Source: Archegozetes longisetosus (lineage: Eukaryota > Arthropoda > Arachnida > Sarcoptiformes > Trhypochthoniidae). Taken from it: a DNA stretch of 64,000 bases. A model generated the notes under the pieces. It saw only the letters and a program-made list of their open reading frames with translations, was not told the DNA's origin and did no database searches. The stretch is from contig JAEMBT020000006.1 in the NCBI GenBank assembly GCA_018873245.2, positions 6,593,855 to 6,657,854 of the forward strand, written 5' to 3'. A program made the position numbers and the translations under genes. Shown here piece after piece: positions 13,261 through 25,785 of the stretch; position 1 is the stretch's first letter; each line of letters opens with the position of its first letter.

Positions 13261-14632
13261 TTTAGACCAATTAATTTGCATTTAGTCACACAGTCAATGC
13301 TTCTGTTGTTGATAGGCATACGATTGAACTAAAATTTAGTAGTTGTTATGATCAGTCAATAAAGCAGTAGTTGGATTGAAGTGAAGCTTTAGTTGCAAAT
13401 GAGGACTAATGTCAGAAGCAGTTCAAAGCAAGGAAAGTACCATTTGTTAAGTTTCCATTCAACACATCATTTCATTTGTTGTTCAATATTAAACGAATCG
13501 ATCGAATTCTATACGTTTTTAAATTTTAATCTTCTTTTTGTTCTTTTATTGCAATATTATATCGACATTTGATAGTTTCAAAAAAAAACTTTCTATCAAA
13601 AAATCGATCGATCAAAGAATAAACAAATTATTTCTAACAAGTTTAGTATATTTTTCTCCAACTAAAATACGAAATTTCAGATAATTAGTCGAAAGTTATG
13701 ATCGATTGTCGGCTCGCGAAGAGATTCTTCTGTGAGATTCAATGTTTAGAATTGAGATATTTTTGAATGACATGACATGCAGTTATGGTAATAATTGAGC
13801 ACAAATTTGATGATTAATGCCTACAATACATTAATTATATTGGAATATTAACATTTTATCGTTGTATTACTATCAAACAAATTCTTAACGATTGAGAGAT
13901 ATCTCATTTTGACATTGGATTCAGTTCTGAAATCATTTGAAATATTTAAACGTTACATAACTTTGAATGATTTTATTTACTAAAGTCATTACGAAATCCT
14001 ACCAAATCCACTTTCATTTATATCGTTTAAATATAACGTAACGCTATTTATGACACAGTTTTCTTATGGGTCAATCATTAAGTCGTTTCCTCTTTCAAAT
14101 ACTATTCAATATTAACTAAATCAAATAATTTACTCTTTTAAAACAGATCAAGTTTATTTAAATTTTACTATATCTACTAGAACTAATTGATAAATAACTT
14201 CTTTTTCGAATGTTTCTCATTCATTTTGTTCTAAATATAAGTTTTGTATGTCTTAAGGGGTCGAATATATTCTTGAAACTAGTCATCATTTAATGGTTTG
14301 AGAAATAGCACTATTTTTAGAAATCATTTAACTTTTATTCAACTTAGTAAGCGATCGATTCATTTATATTAAGTTTTATGCATTTTTATTTTTATTTTTC
14401 TCAGTGCTTGACCTCTTTTTAGAAGTTTAAAAATCATAACAAAGTTTTTGATCGAAACCAATGAAAAAAAGTAGCGCCAAATCAGAGATTAGGTTATACT
14501 ACATCAGTCATAACATGTGTCACTCTTCAAGACTTTAAATACCTGTTTAAGCTCAATACGATTCCGAATGATATATCATTTCCACGATTTAGTCCTTAAT
14601 AAATGATATAATTGTTTAAGACTTAAAATATA
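13261..14632. other. Divergent intergenic spacer
   Basis: Between the ceramidase and SWSAP1-like start codons. AT-rich, no credible coding frame and no clear regulatory motif recognised. Confidence 0.5.
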
Positions 14633-15439
14633 TTGAATAATCAAGAAATGGTTTCATTACTTTCACTTATATTTCCATTAAATTTGGATAAAAGTCATAA
14701 ACAAAATGCAAACATAGGTAATAATACTAGAAATAATAATTTATTAATGATAGGAAAGGAATCGTCCTGTAAAACAAGCCTTTTGTATCAAATGACTGAA
14801 ACAATAGCGAGTCAAGAGTACGATGACATTCACTTTATTACCGCGAAAACTATTGAGGAACTTCCGAAACGAGTCAATGGTATGCCTTTGATTGGCGTAA
14901 AAAATGGTCACTTACTCGAATTCGTCAAATTTGTTCATTTAACCACTTACGACGCTCTACTAAATTATTTTTTGGACATTCCTTCTCGTCATTCAATCCC
15001 AACTGCTATTATAATAGACGATATTTCTGTTTATTTGAATCAAATTCATGACCCAATCCAAAGAACTGAAGACAAACAACCTATGACTAAAAGACCTAAA
15101 CATCTAGAAAAAGATGAAATGCAACTAATGGCCAAATTGTCAGCACTTCTTATAAACACCGGCAACTATTGCGCTAAAAGAAGAAATGGAAAGTGTTATA
15201 CAATTATGTGTTTAGATACAAATCAAACTGTTTTTATGGATCAATTGAAAAGCTATGAAATGGCTAAATCTATTGGACAGCGATTTTATCAGAATACTTG
15301 GTCAATTCAAGACAAATCTGACTTTGGTGATCAAAAGAATTATCAAATTAAATGTTACTCAACTGATTCTGTACTTAATGTTGACTATTGTTCAAGAGAT
15401 AATCAAATATTTCTCAATAGAGTAACTAAAACTAAATGA
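14633..15439 (+). CDS. RecA-fold ATPase, probably SWSAP1-like
   Basis: Single-exon frame of 268 residues. Features of a RecA/RAD51-paralogue core: a P-loop region LLMIGKESSCKTSLLYQ (residues 37-53), a beta-strand phrase DIHFITAKTIEELP, a helix phrase LEFVKFVHLTTYDALLNYFLDIP, and a Walker B strand TAIIIDDISVYL. The order and spacing match SWSAP1, the partner of the SWIM-domain protein ZSWIM7 that stabilises RAD51 filaments; human SWSAP1 is about 230 residues. The P-loop reads GKESSCKT with Cys where Walker A normally has Gly. The C-terminal third matches nothing I recognise. The assignment is a fold-level judgement; another RAD51 paralogue is possible. The start is the first ATG of the frame; a second Met lies five codons later. 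Confidence 0.55.
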   Translation: MNNQEMVSLLSLIFPLNLDKSHKQNANIGNNTRNNNLLMIGKESSCKTSLLYQMTETIASQEYDDIHFITAKTIEELPKRVNGMPLIGVKNGHLLEFVKFVHLTTYDALLNYFLDIPSRHSIPTAIIIDDISVYLNQIHDPIQRTEDKQPMTKRPKHLEKDEMQLMAKLSALLINTGNYCAKRRNGKCYTIMCLDTNQTVFMDQLKSYEMAKSIGQRFYQNTWSIQDKSDFGDQKNYQIKCYSTDSVLNVDYCSRDNQIFLNRVTKTK

Positions 15440-16586
15440 AAGGTTAAATTCTGACACTTATTTTTTAGGTGAAAATATTTCAAAAGTTAATTTACTTTTA
15501 AACTCAATAACTAAGTTAAACGCTCTTTACTTAACCCTAAAACTGTTTGTTTAGTTTTACTTCTTTTGTGTTTAAAATTTTGGGCGTTATATAAAAAATG
15601 ATTTCCTAAATTCATCTGAAATTTAGTTGAAATTTTTGAGTAAAATATTTTAAGTTCCATGTTGAGCTCAACATCATTAGTGATTTTGGAGGAATTTTGG
15701 CGTTAGATAAACATTTCCGCTTCATGTAATTGAGAATCGGATGCTTATTTGCTTAACGAGTTTGAAATGACACTATTTCTAAGTTTTCATTAGGAGAATG
15801 AACTTTTAGGAGAACAACACTTGGCTCTGTATATGACTTTTCTATTGACTAATCAAATATCAAATGATTATTATTAAAAGCAACAAAGTAGTTTTCCTAA
15901 AAATTTCTCAGATAAATGGTTAATAATGTAGATATAGGTTAACGCATTGACACTTTGAAACAGATAAGTTGTTGCTATATATTGTTAGATATACTGTTAC
16001 TTTCAATTTTGTAAGTTCATTATCATATACCTTGCGATAGAAACTAACTTATTTCTTATTTTTTTCTATTAGTATTCTTTCCATCACTTTTCGCTCATTA
16101 AACAAAGGTTTGGTTCTCATTATTCATGATCTTGCTTATAATCACTTCAAATGTTAATAAAGATTTCAGAAAATTTTTAGCACTTGAAAGACTATTATTG
16201 CTTTACATAAACTTTCAACCTCTAAAGTTTTTCTTTAAAAATAAAAAATTGATTTTCGCTCTTCTATTCAATTATCAAAGAGAAAAAGTGAAGCTAAATG
16301 AGCAAAAATTGCAGTGAGAACCGGATTTGGGAGAATGTTTAGACTTGAGAGATAACATTGTGTGTGTGAAAGAGAAAATAAGCCAACTTTTAGACGCAAC
16401 AATATATCTATTTGTGTTATAATCAGTTCATAAATGAGGTGTAACTCTGCTCATTCATCCAAACTGTAACACTAATATATACTTTGTTTCCGTCTATATT
16501 TTTATCTAATATTTACAAACTTTTGGTTCCATTAATTTATCACTTTTTCAAATTGTCTTGAGTTTCAATCAAACAAATCAATTGAA
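15440..16586. other. Spacer between two plus-strand genes
   Basis: Holds the 3' UTR of the SWSAP1-like gene and the promoter of CPOX. No recognisable coding exon; a short open frame at 16126-16317 is low-complexity Lys/Leu/Phe and not credible. Confidence 0.5.
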
Positions 16587-17929
<1,343 letters not shown>

Positions 17930-18153
17930 GGGTCCAAAACGTGTGATCAAATTATTAAATATGAATGTTATGTTTAGTGCGATATTATTAAACCAAACTT
18001 AATATTTTAAAATTTTCTGCGCTAAAACCATTCAATTTTTAAGTGTTCATCACAATTATTTGATATAAAAGCTTTATTTCTCGTTGAAAAATTTTACTAA
18101 TCATTGCATATACTAAGGTTTTAAAGTATATATTAATATATATTAATAAATGA

Positions 18154-20157
18154 TTATTTACGCCATCCTCCGAGCCATCCCTTCACAAATCCTGTGATTC
18201 CACTGGCTTTAGAATTAGCTTTCTCTGCATCTAAAGACGGGAAAGTTATGTGATTCAGAGCTAAATCAAAGAATAAAGGTTTGCACGGGATCGGGCGAAA
18301 TTGCGGTGGAAATTGAGCCAAAGATGAATTGCCAGTCAACAAATTATTGTCTTCATAGTATGTGTCCAAACGAGATACTAAAGGCTAAACATTAAAGTAA
18401 AAAAATTGATTGCAGACAAGTTGAGCGAACGAGAATGTGCTCAATCTACTCAGTATGCAATTACCGGAATGTTTGTCTTAACTTTGATTTCTGATTTCTC
18501 GTCCTCTTTCATTAAACTACTGGCATATATTGTAAACTTTTCGGCTTCTGCTTTGGCTAATAACTGCTTCAGTTCTTCCTTCATTTCCTTTTTGAAGAAA
18601 ACAATAAAATAGTATCATTTGATGTTTCAAATGAAGCAATTAATTATTGTAAAAATTACTTTTGGAGTGTTTTCATCATTGATCGCAGAATTGCAATAAA
18701 GTGCTGAACGATGCAATAGAGCGACCGATTCTTTCCAGCTATGTTTAGCAACATTTCCAATATAATAACATCGATATGCTTTGTAAACAGTGATTTGGGC
18801 CTCTATTTCTTTCTGAAATTTGTCAATTAATTGGCTCGAAGGGAAGTGTTGGTCTAGAGGTAAGGCTTGTATTTCAGAGAGACTCCCAATTATAATCTCA
18901 AACGGACGAATCATATCTGAAGAATTGCGCAGAGTTTTAATTAACTGCAGATTACGTTTTACTGTCAAATCAAGTCTCAAATATGATAAGTAATAATACA
19001 GTGGACTCTTTTCTTGATTCGATTCTCTTAACAATTGAAGGCAATCGCGGCATTCGAAAATCATTTTCTCGAGTTGAGAAATCTTCGAAGATTTAGACGA
19101 TTGCAAGTCTTGCATTAAAAGCAGGAAAGCTCGTATTTTTTCCTGCTTTACCGCCAATTTCTTTCCGAGCCATTCGATTTCGCTCAGAGTCACTGATTGT
19201 TTTTCGCGAGTTTGTAAAATCAATTGCTATTCAAAACACATAAATTAATGTGAGATTTAGTAAAAAGATAATAATCTAAAATAATTTACATCTAGCTTGT
19301 TTGACAGCAACTCATCCTCAACTGCATTGGCCTCACTCTGCATCTTATTGATAAAGTCTTGAGTACCGATATCCTGTTCTCCAATATTGAACGCACAATA
19401 TCTAAGCGTTGGTTTAATTTCATCGCATCGTTGTTTGTAATGAATCGCCACTTCTTCGTCACTAATGGCTTGATACAACTTTTCATAAATAGTTTGTGCT
19501 TTCTTTAAATAATCATTTGCTTTGTGCCACTCTTCAGTCTCGAAGTAGAAGAGCCCATTGAGATAATCAGCATAGGCGCGTGACTCCAATTTAGTTCTGG
19601 CGTCACATTTGGTTGGATTGTCGTTACAAATCGACTGAAGATCTAAAGCGTAGTTGACGGCTTTCTTATACTTACGAACCAAATGATACTTTTTTCTGGG
19701 CTCAGTGTTTGCCTCTTGCTTCAGTTGCATAGCATGAGCCCACGACCTCTCAGCCGATATCAATGGTATAAACAAATAACGAATTGGGTCTTTTTTCGAT
19801 TTGCTTGCATCGAATACTAACTGATTGGTCACTCGTTTCGGTTGGAATGTTGCCCGACTCTTACCCCCACTGCTCTGAACGTAACTCAACGACCGGCGGA
19901 TTCGTCGAAGACGTCGACTGCAATACTGGCGATATCTTTGATAGTCTCCATGCTTGAGACCATGTTGTGATTGAGACTCCTTTAGCACATGTAAGACTAG
20001 AATAAGAGGTATGATTAAAAGAAATACAAGTTTATTTGACATAAACAGTTGTTTGAGTCTTACTCTCAAAAGTGATGCTATCCTTATGCGATATATTTAT
20101 ATTTTCTTTATTAATCTCCAAATCATTTAAATTCGAAGACACGTCGCTTTCGTCCAT
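18154..20157 (-). CDS. SRP68: Signal recognition particle subunit SRP68
   Basis: RNA-binding scaffold of the SRP S-domain; pairs with SRP72 in co-translational targeting to the ER. Exons (minus): 20157-20064, 19996-19290, 19226-18660, 18587-18465, 18384-18154; 573 residues (human 627). The N-terminal RNA-binding domain begins with ILHVLKESQSQHGLKHGDY and continues with RYRQYCSRRLRRIR, the basic block that contacts SRP RNA. The phrase MQLKQEANTEPRKKYHL is nearly invariant in animals. The C-terminal SRP72-binding tail reads FRPIPCKPLFFDLALNHITF followed by a Gly-rich end. All joins keep frame. Head-to-head with SLC25A46 across a 556-base spacer. Confidence 0.97.
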
Positions 20158-20713
20158 AATTAATATCTGACACTATTTTATACTAAACGCTTCACTTTTA
20201 AATAGTGTCGCCTCGAGTGATCACTTCTATAACTAAAAGTTTGAAATAAGGTTTGTTTAGAAGCAATTCAATTAAAATGTATGTTGAGTTGGAGGAAAAC
20301 TGTAACACATTTGAAAACCTATGGAAATGAACGCAAAGCGGCGCTCTATAGCAAGTATTGGCATTACTTCAAAACTAAATAAGATTTCTAAATAAGATTT
20401 CTAAATAAGATTTTCAATAATTGATCTATATTTGTTAAAGTCAAAATCAAATTATAATTTTAACAGAGGAGAAATTATTTTAAAAGTTTCCCTAATTTTG
20501 TGTTGTGAAAATCGAATCGAGAACTATAAGGAAGTAGTAATTGTGACAAACTTTTGCTATAACATAAAATTCGTTAAAATATCCGTCAGATGTCGGTGTC
20601 TGTTATCGGTTGCAAAGCGTTTCTAATATTGATAAACATTTATATCAAAAATATTAAGTATTTCATTTATCAATTATATCAATATTTAATTAACCAGATA
20701 GTAAATAATTGAA
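20158..20713. promoter_or_regulatory. Shared divergent promoter region SRP68 / SLC25A46
   Basis: 556 bases between two opposed start codons, so both promoters must lie here or inside 5' UTRs. It includes a 13-base tandem repeat x 3 at 20375-20413. No TATA or initiator could be assigned with confidence. Confidence 0.5.
20375..20413. repeat. Tandem repeat, 13-base unit x 3
   Basis: Three exact copies of CTAAATAAGATTT, in the SRP68/SLC25A46 divergent spacer. Probably slippage; no known factor site recognised. Confidence 0.9.
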
Positions 20714-22283
20714 ATGTCTCACGATTTGCACCCAAGAGGTTTCGGTCGAGGTGACGACCTGGACATTTGGCAGATGTCTACGAATAGAGATACTATTAGT
20801 CACAACTCAAGTTACAAACGAAGAGTAGAGTTCAATGTCAACGAAGACAACGGAGATATGACTCGGAACTTGGGTTTAAGGCCGAATACAACTGGCGATC
20901 GATCTTCTAACAACGATTTGACTGATCCTGAACCTGCTGTTAAGGTTGCCAATGCCATCACCTCTACTGTCAATTTATTAGCCGAACATATTATAACTCA
21001 TCCTTTTATTGTCATCAGGAGACAGTCTCAAGTAATTATTCATTTCAATCGTATCTTATTTATCTCTTATTTGATTATTCGTTGACTTGACCTTGATTGA
21101 CTTGTATTCTTCTATTTGTTGACTTGAACTAATTATTAAACACAATTTTATTGATAATTGAAGCAACTTAAAAAAGTTATCATTTAGTTATGAATTAGTT
21201 ATAAATAAGTGAAAAATTTAAGCTAAATATTATATAATTATACTAATAAATGATTTGATGGTATTTCAGGTGAATCGCAAGTCGAGTTTATATCATTTGA
21301 CACCTTTAACCATCATTCCGTTTGTAGTACGAATTCAACGAAAACAAGGATTCGCTATACTTTGGAAGGGAGTTGGAAGTGTTCTCATCACCAAAGGAAT
21401 TCAAATTGGATTCGAAACGATCATCGCTGAACTCACACCTTTTCCAAGGTTTTATTCAATTTTAATGACTTGACCAGTAGTTTGACTTAAGTCTTAGTGA
21501 CTGACTAATTGAAAAATCAAAATTGTTCTAAATTCAGAGATATCTCGTTGACAAGTCTGAAAGTGGATCTAATTTTTCAGCATTTGATTTTGAAAGGTGT
21601 TGGTTTCGTTTTAATAACACCTTTTTTATGTTCGAGTTGCATTGAAACGGTTCAAAGTTCAATAGCCAGTGAAAATCCGGGTGTATTTGATTGTATAAAA
21701 GAAGGCTTTTCGAGAATAAGTCACTGGAAAATGGATCGAAAGCTACCGATTTGGCTTCTATGCGGACCTACTCTTACTTATCATTTGAGCTATTATGTGA
21801 TCTATAGTTTAGTCAAAGAATTTTCACTTTACGTCAAGCAACACAATACGAGAACAAACGGCTCAGAAGATGAAACTTGGATAAATCAGCACAGGGAAAT
21901 TATTTCTTCATTTTGGGGTCATTTAATCGCTGATGTGGTACTGTTTCCTTTGCAGACCATAATCTTGAGGTAATTGAAGTTTTACCGTTTATGTTGCACA
22001 TGAATGATGAGAATATTTTATTTGACCTAGACTGTATTTACAAGGAACCAGAACTATAATAGACAACGTCGAACAAACCAGTGCTGTCACTCCTGTTATA
22101 TCAGACTATGACTCAACTGCTGATTGTTACTCGACAATTGTTAGGGAAGAAGGAACTCTTGGACTTTTCAAGGGTTTCGGTGCTCTCATTTTGCAGTACA
22201 CAATTCACTACTCCGTTCTCAGACTAACCAAATATTTTCTGCAAAAAGCCATTTCTAGTTTGCCTAAGAATAAACGTCAGTAA
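20714..22283 (+). CDS. SLC25A46: SLC25A46, mitochondrial outer-membrane carrier-like protein
   Basis: Outer-membrane member of the mitochondrial carrier family involved in mitochondrial fission/fusion balance and lipid transfer at ER contacts; not a classical solute carrier. Exons: 20714-21031, 21270-21448, 21538-21969, 22031-22283; 393 residues (human 418). An acidic, disordered N-terminus of about 75 residues precedes the carrier fold. Diagnostic phrases: HPFIVIRRQSQVNRKSSLYH, ILWKGVGSVLITKGIQIGFE, IETVQSSIASENPGVFDCIKEG (split here as IETVQSSIASENPG and VFDCIKEG), LQGTRTIIDN, EEGTLGLFKGFGALILQYTI. As in family members the classic PxDxxKxR carrier signatures are degenerate. All joins keep frame. 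Its stop is only 109 bases from the stop of convergent SRFBP1. Confidence 0.95.
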
Positions 22284-22289
22284 TATTTA

Positions 22290-22295
22290 AATAAA
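22290..22295 (+). terminator. Candidate poly(A) signal for SLC25A46
   Basis: AATAAA seven bases after the stop codon, in the 109-base gap before the convergent SRFBP1 stop codon. Confidence 0.45.
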
Positions 22296-22392
22296 ATCTT
22301 ATTTCGTTATGTAAATTAGATAACAACGAATGTTTAGTAAATTATCGATTCAAGAGTTTTTCATTAATGATGTGATCTTTATTAAAAAAAAC

Positions 22393-23870
22393 TTAATTAT
22401 CATTAAACTTGATTTTTTTCGCAACAGGTTTCTGATCGAAGTTAACTTTAAATTTTTCTTTCATTTGTCGTCTTGCTGCCCACGAAGGATGCATTTTCTC
22501 TGTATTCGATTCAGTACTTTTGCTCCAACTTTGTGCAGTTTTGTCTGTTTTTCAAAAATTATTCGATTAAAAAATTAGTCGAGTGAATTGATTTAAAATG
22601 ACTTTACCTCTACCCCTACTTTTTTGACTTGATTCGTGGTTTTCATACTGCTTTTGTTTGACGTTTCTTTGTTTATGATCATTGATTCGAGATTTTGGGT
22701 ATCTATCTGAATTCGGTTTCATTTTTCCATCTCCTGGTTTTGCATATCTTGATTGCTTCCTATTGCTTCTTTGAGTGAAATCATCCCTTTTTCTGAATTT
22801 ATTATTTCTATTAAAAGTTGTCTCTTCAACGCTAGTATTTTCCTCTGGCTGTTCTTCATTCAAATCATCCGATAAGAAGAAAGGGTCGACTTTCGGTTTA
22901 ATATTTTTCTTCTCTTCGTTTTCTTCTTTTTCGTCATCTTCAAGAGTCTCATTGACTTCATCATTATCTGAGTCTTCGCCTAAAGATATTTGCGAATCAT
23001 TCTTCTGAACTTGAATTCTTTTAACGACTGCTTTCTTATTCTTCTTTTTGACTTTTTCTTTCAACTTTTTCGGTTCAGTAGAATCTAACTCAGGTTTCAT
23101 GCTCTCATTATTATCATTAATTTTATTATTATTATTATCATCATCATCATCATTGTTGTTATTATTATTAATTAACTGATTGGTGTTTTCATTGGTCTCT
23201 TCGTTCTTTGAAACATTTTCTTTCTGTGCGTTTTTCTTTTTGAGAAATTTATTTCTTTTCATTAACTTCTTTTGTTGCCAGAGCTCTATCTGCGAAGGAA
23301 GCCATAGATCGCAGTTTGGATTCTCTTCTTTGAATTTCTTGACAGCTTTAACCACATGCTCGTGAATTGCAATTCTAGCGATTGCCTTCTCCTCAAAACT
23401 CGAATCATTCTGAAATCAATTTTAAATTGAATGCTGAAAACTGAAATGAATCAAGTCTTGAATGAATACAAACACTTTTAATGATGTTATCAAAATGTGA
23501 TCCATCGTTAAGTAATGCCTGTTTTGAGACGTCGTCCACATTGGCGCCTTTAACTGCATTCAATTCTTTCTTCTTATTCGCAATTTTATTATCAATTTTT
23601 GCTATCAATTTCTGGTCGTTTCTAGAATCATAAAATTGAAGAATAAATTTCAAGTTAAAAATAAGTAAATTTGAGTTACTTTTTGTTTTGTTTGATTTGT
23701 AAAACTTTTATTTGCTTCAAAATCTTTTGCGAAACAAATCGTTTAACGTTTCGCACAATTTTTCGCATCAGAACTATCTATAAGTGAATTGAAAGAAAAT
23801 ATTAATTATTAAATTGATAAATAATAATAATATTTATTAGTACCTGATTATTTACTAGTGCTTTATCCAT
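22393..23870 (-). CDS. SRFBP1: SRFBP1 / BUD22-family nucleolar protein
   Basis: Family linked to pre-40S ribosome biogenesis (yeast Bud22) and to serum-response-factor binding in vertebrates. Exons (minus): 23870-23844, 23777-23680, 23621-23474, 23409-22608, 22544-22393; 408 residues. The N-terminus reads LVNNQIVLMRKIVRNVKRF, matching the conserved helix of SRFBP1, followed by ALLNDGSHFDNIIK and FEEKAIARIAIHEHVVKAV. The middle is a low-complexity Lys/Glu/Asn/Asp region. The small last exon encodes the BUD22 C-terminal motif MHPSWAARRQMKEKFKV and ends KKIKFNDN, matching the family's HPSWxAxxxxK...KKIxFDD end. Asn and Asp runs come from a trinucleotide repeat at about 23105-23172. All joins keep frame. 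Head-to-head with COX5A. Confidence 0.9.
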
Positions 23871-24394
23871 TATTTATTCGATTATTAAAAGACTAATGGA
23901 ACCAAATTTGAGCAAATTTAAAGATCGGTTCAACAGAACATGTGACAAAGTTATTGAAAACACTACATTTTTATTGCACTTCACCAAGGATTTGTTTATT
24001 TGTACAAATAACATAAAACACGTCTTTTATTCCTGCTAGTAATTAAACTTAATTTCATTTTTAATTTATGATTCGCTGCTAAACCAGCATTTACGTGCAC
24101 TTAACTAAGATAGTTTATAAATTTGGTTGAATTATTGGTCAATAGTGATAATATTTAGCTGAAGTTACAATTTTGTATCAAAGTTTGAAGTAGTTTTAAA
24201 TGACGTTTTTCAAGCTCTAAGTCAGAAGACATTTTCATTAGTAGAGAGTCTAAACGCCATTAGAAGTATTTTGTATAAACATTAAGAAATATATTAAGAA
24301 ATCAACTAATTAACCAAATCACCAAAAATTGTAATCAAACTAATTCGACCCTAATTATTCAGTTGAAAACCAATTGAATTTAGTCAATAAAAAA

Positions 24395-24995
24395 ATGTTT
24401 GCGCGATTTGCGTGCGTTTCAGTCAATACCAGAAATGCTATTAACATAAAAATTAATTCACTTAAGAGTAAGTTTAGATTCACTAATTTGTTTATAGATT
24501 TATCAAATGAATCACTGAATTAATTGAATCAATTGAATGATTTATTGACAAATAGGCGCTTGCGTGGTGAGCGGTGCCCGTCACTTGAGTGCTCAGACCG
24601 GTGTAGACCCGAACCCAGGTTTGGCAGCACCGAAACACGGACGAAAAGAATCAGAAGAAGAGTTCGACAACAGATATATTGCTTATCTCAATCGTAAGGA
24701 TATCGACGGCTGGGAAATAAGGAAAGCAATCAATGATATGCAAGGAATGGATTTAGTTCCCGAACCAAAGGTCGTGATCGCAGCGCTTCAAGCTTGCCGT
24801 CGAGTCAATGATTATGCACTTTGTGTCAGATATTTAGAGGCTATCAAAATGAAGGCCGGCAGAAATAAAGATATCTACCCCTATATTATTCAAGAGATCA
24901 GACCAACACTCGATGAACTTGGAATCAATACCCCGGAAGAAATGGGTTATGATAAGCCAGAACTAGCGCTCGCCAATCCCTATGATATTCATTAA
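24395..24995 (+). CDS. COX5A: Cytochrome c oxidase subunit 5A, mitochondrial
   Basis: Nuclear-encoded matrix-side subunit of respiratory complex IV. Exons: 24395-24467 and 24556-24995; 170 residues. Exon 1 encodes a presequence-like start ([20 protein letters not shown]) without acidic residues. The mature part has the family phrases [57 protein letters not shown] and [17 protein letters not shown]. The intron is 88 bases with a GTAAGT donor. SRFBP1 lies head-to-head 524 bases upstream; Shc is convergent downstream. Confidence 0.97.
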
Positions 24996-25785
24996 GAATA
25001 ATTTGCTAAAACTTACTTTAATTTAACGATTTAAATAAAAGTCGAAGGTATTCGAATTTAGAAACAGTCTTGGTTTTCGTTGATTTAAAAATTTAATCAA
25101 ATGATTGTTTTCTCGATAAATAGTTATTAATAACATGAAAACTGAGAAATATTACTACAATATTCAGAAAAACTTATGATAAAAATAAATTAGTTTTTAA
25201 AATTTAACAAATTTTGTTGACTTTATGTTCAATAAAAAAGAAATCAAAATCAATCAATAAATGCATTTAATTATCAATTGACAGGTAAAAAGAAACAATA
25301 AATGCGTTAAAATGTTGTCGATTTGTATGCATTTAATGTCGAAATACAAACAAAAGCCCTGTTTATAGAAAATTTTGAACATCTATCGTGTCTTTTAGTT
25401 AACTGTTTACCAGTTAATGACTGGCATTTACAATAAAGATAAATATTTTACAACCAATTATTTGTTAGAATAAAATCTTTTGATTAATAAAACCAAGAGG
25501 TATGAAAAACAGGCACTTCATAATAATTATAAGCGATTCAACATTATATATATAGACTTATGTATAACTTATATATCCATAATAAAGATACGGTTTTAGA
25601 TCATTTTGATTTGAATGCGACAATGAATGAAAAATATAATACTATATAATCAGTTGATTGGCACGATTGAACTTTGAAGCAGTTTTGAGATTCAGCCTAT
25701 TATTGATAACATGTAGTACTTTATATTTTATAACATACATAACTTATTATAACAAACACAATAAAAGGTTGACATCGTTTCCAAT
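24996..25785. other. Convergent spacer COX5A / Shc
   Basis: About 790 AT-rich bases with no credible coding frame; holds the two 3' UTRs and, on the plus strand, one AATAAA for COX5A. Confidence 0.5.
25034..25039 (+). terminator. Candidate poly(A) signal for COX5A
   Basis: AATAAA 39 bases after the COX5A stop codon. Confidence 0.6.
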
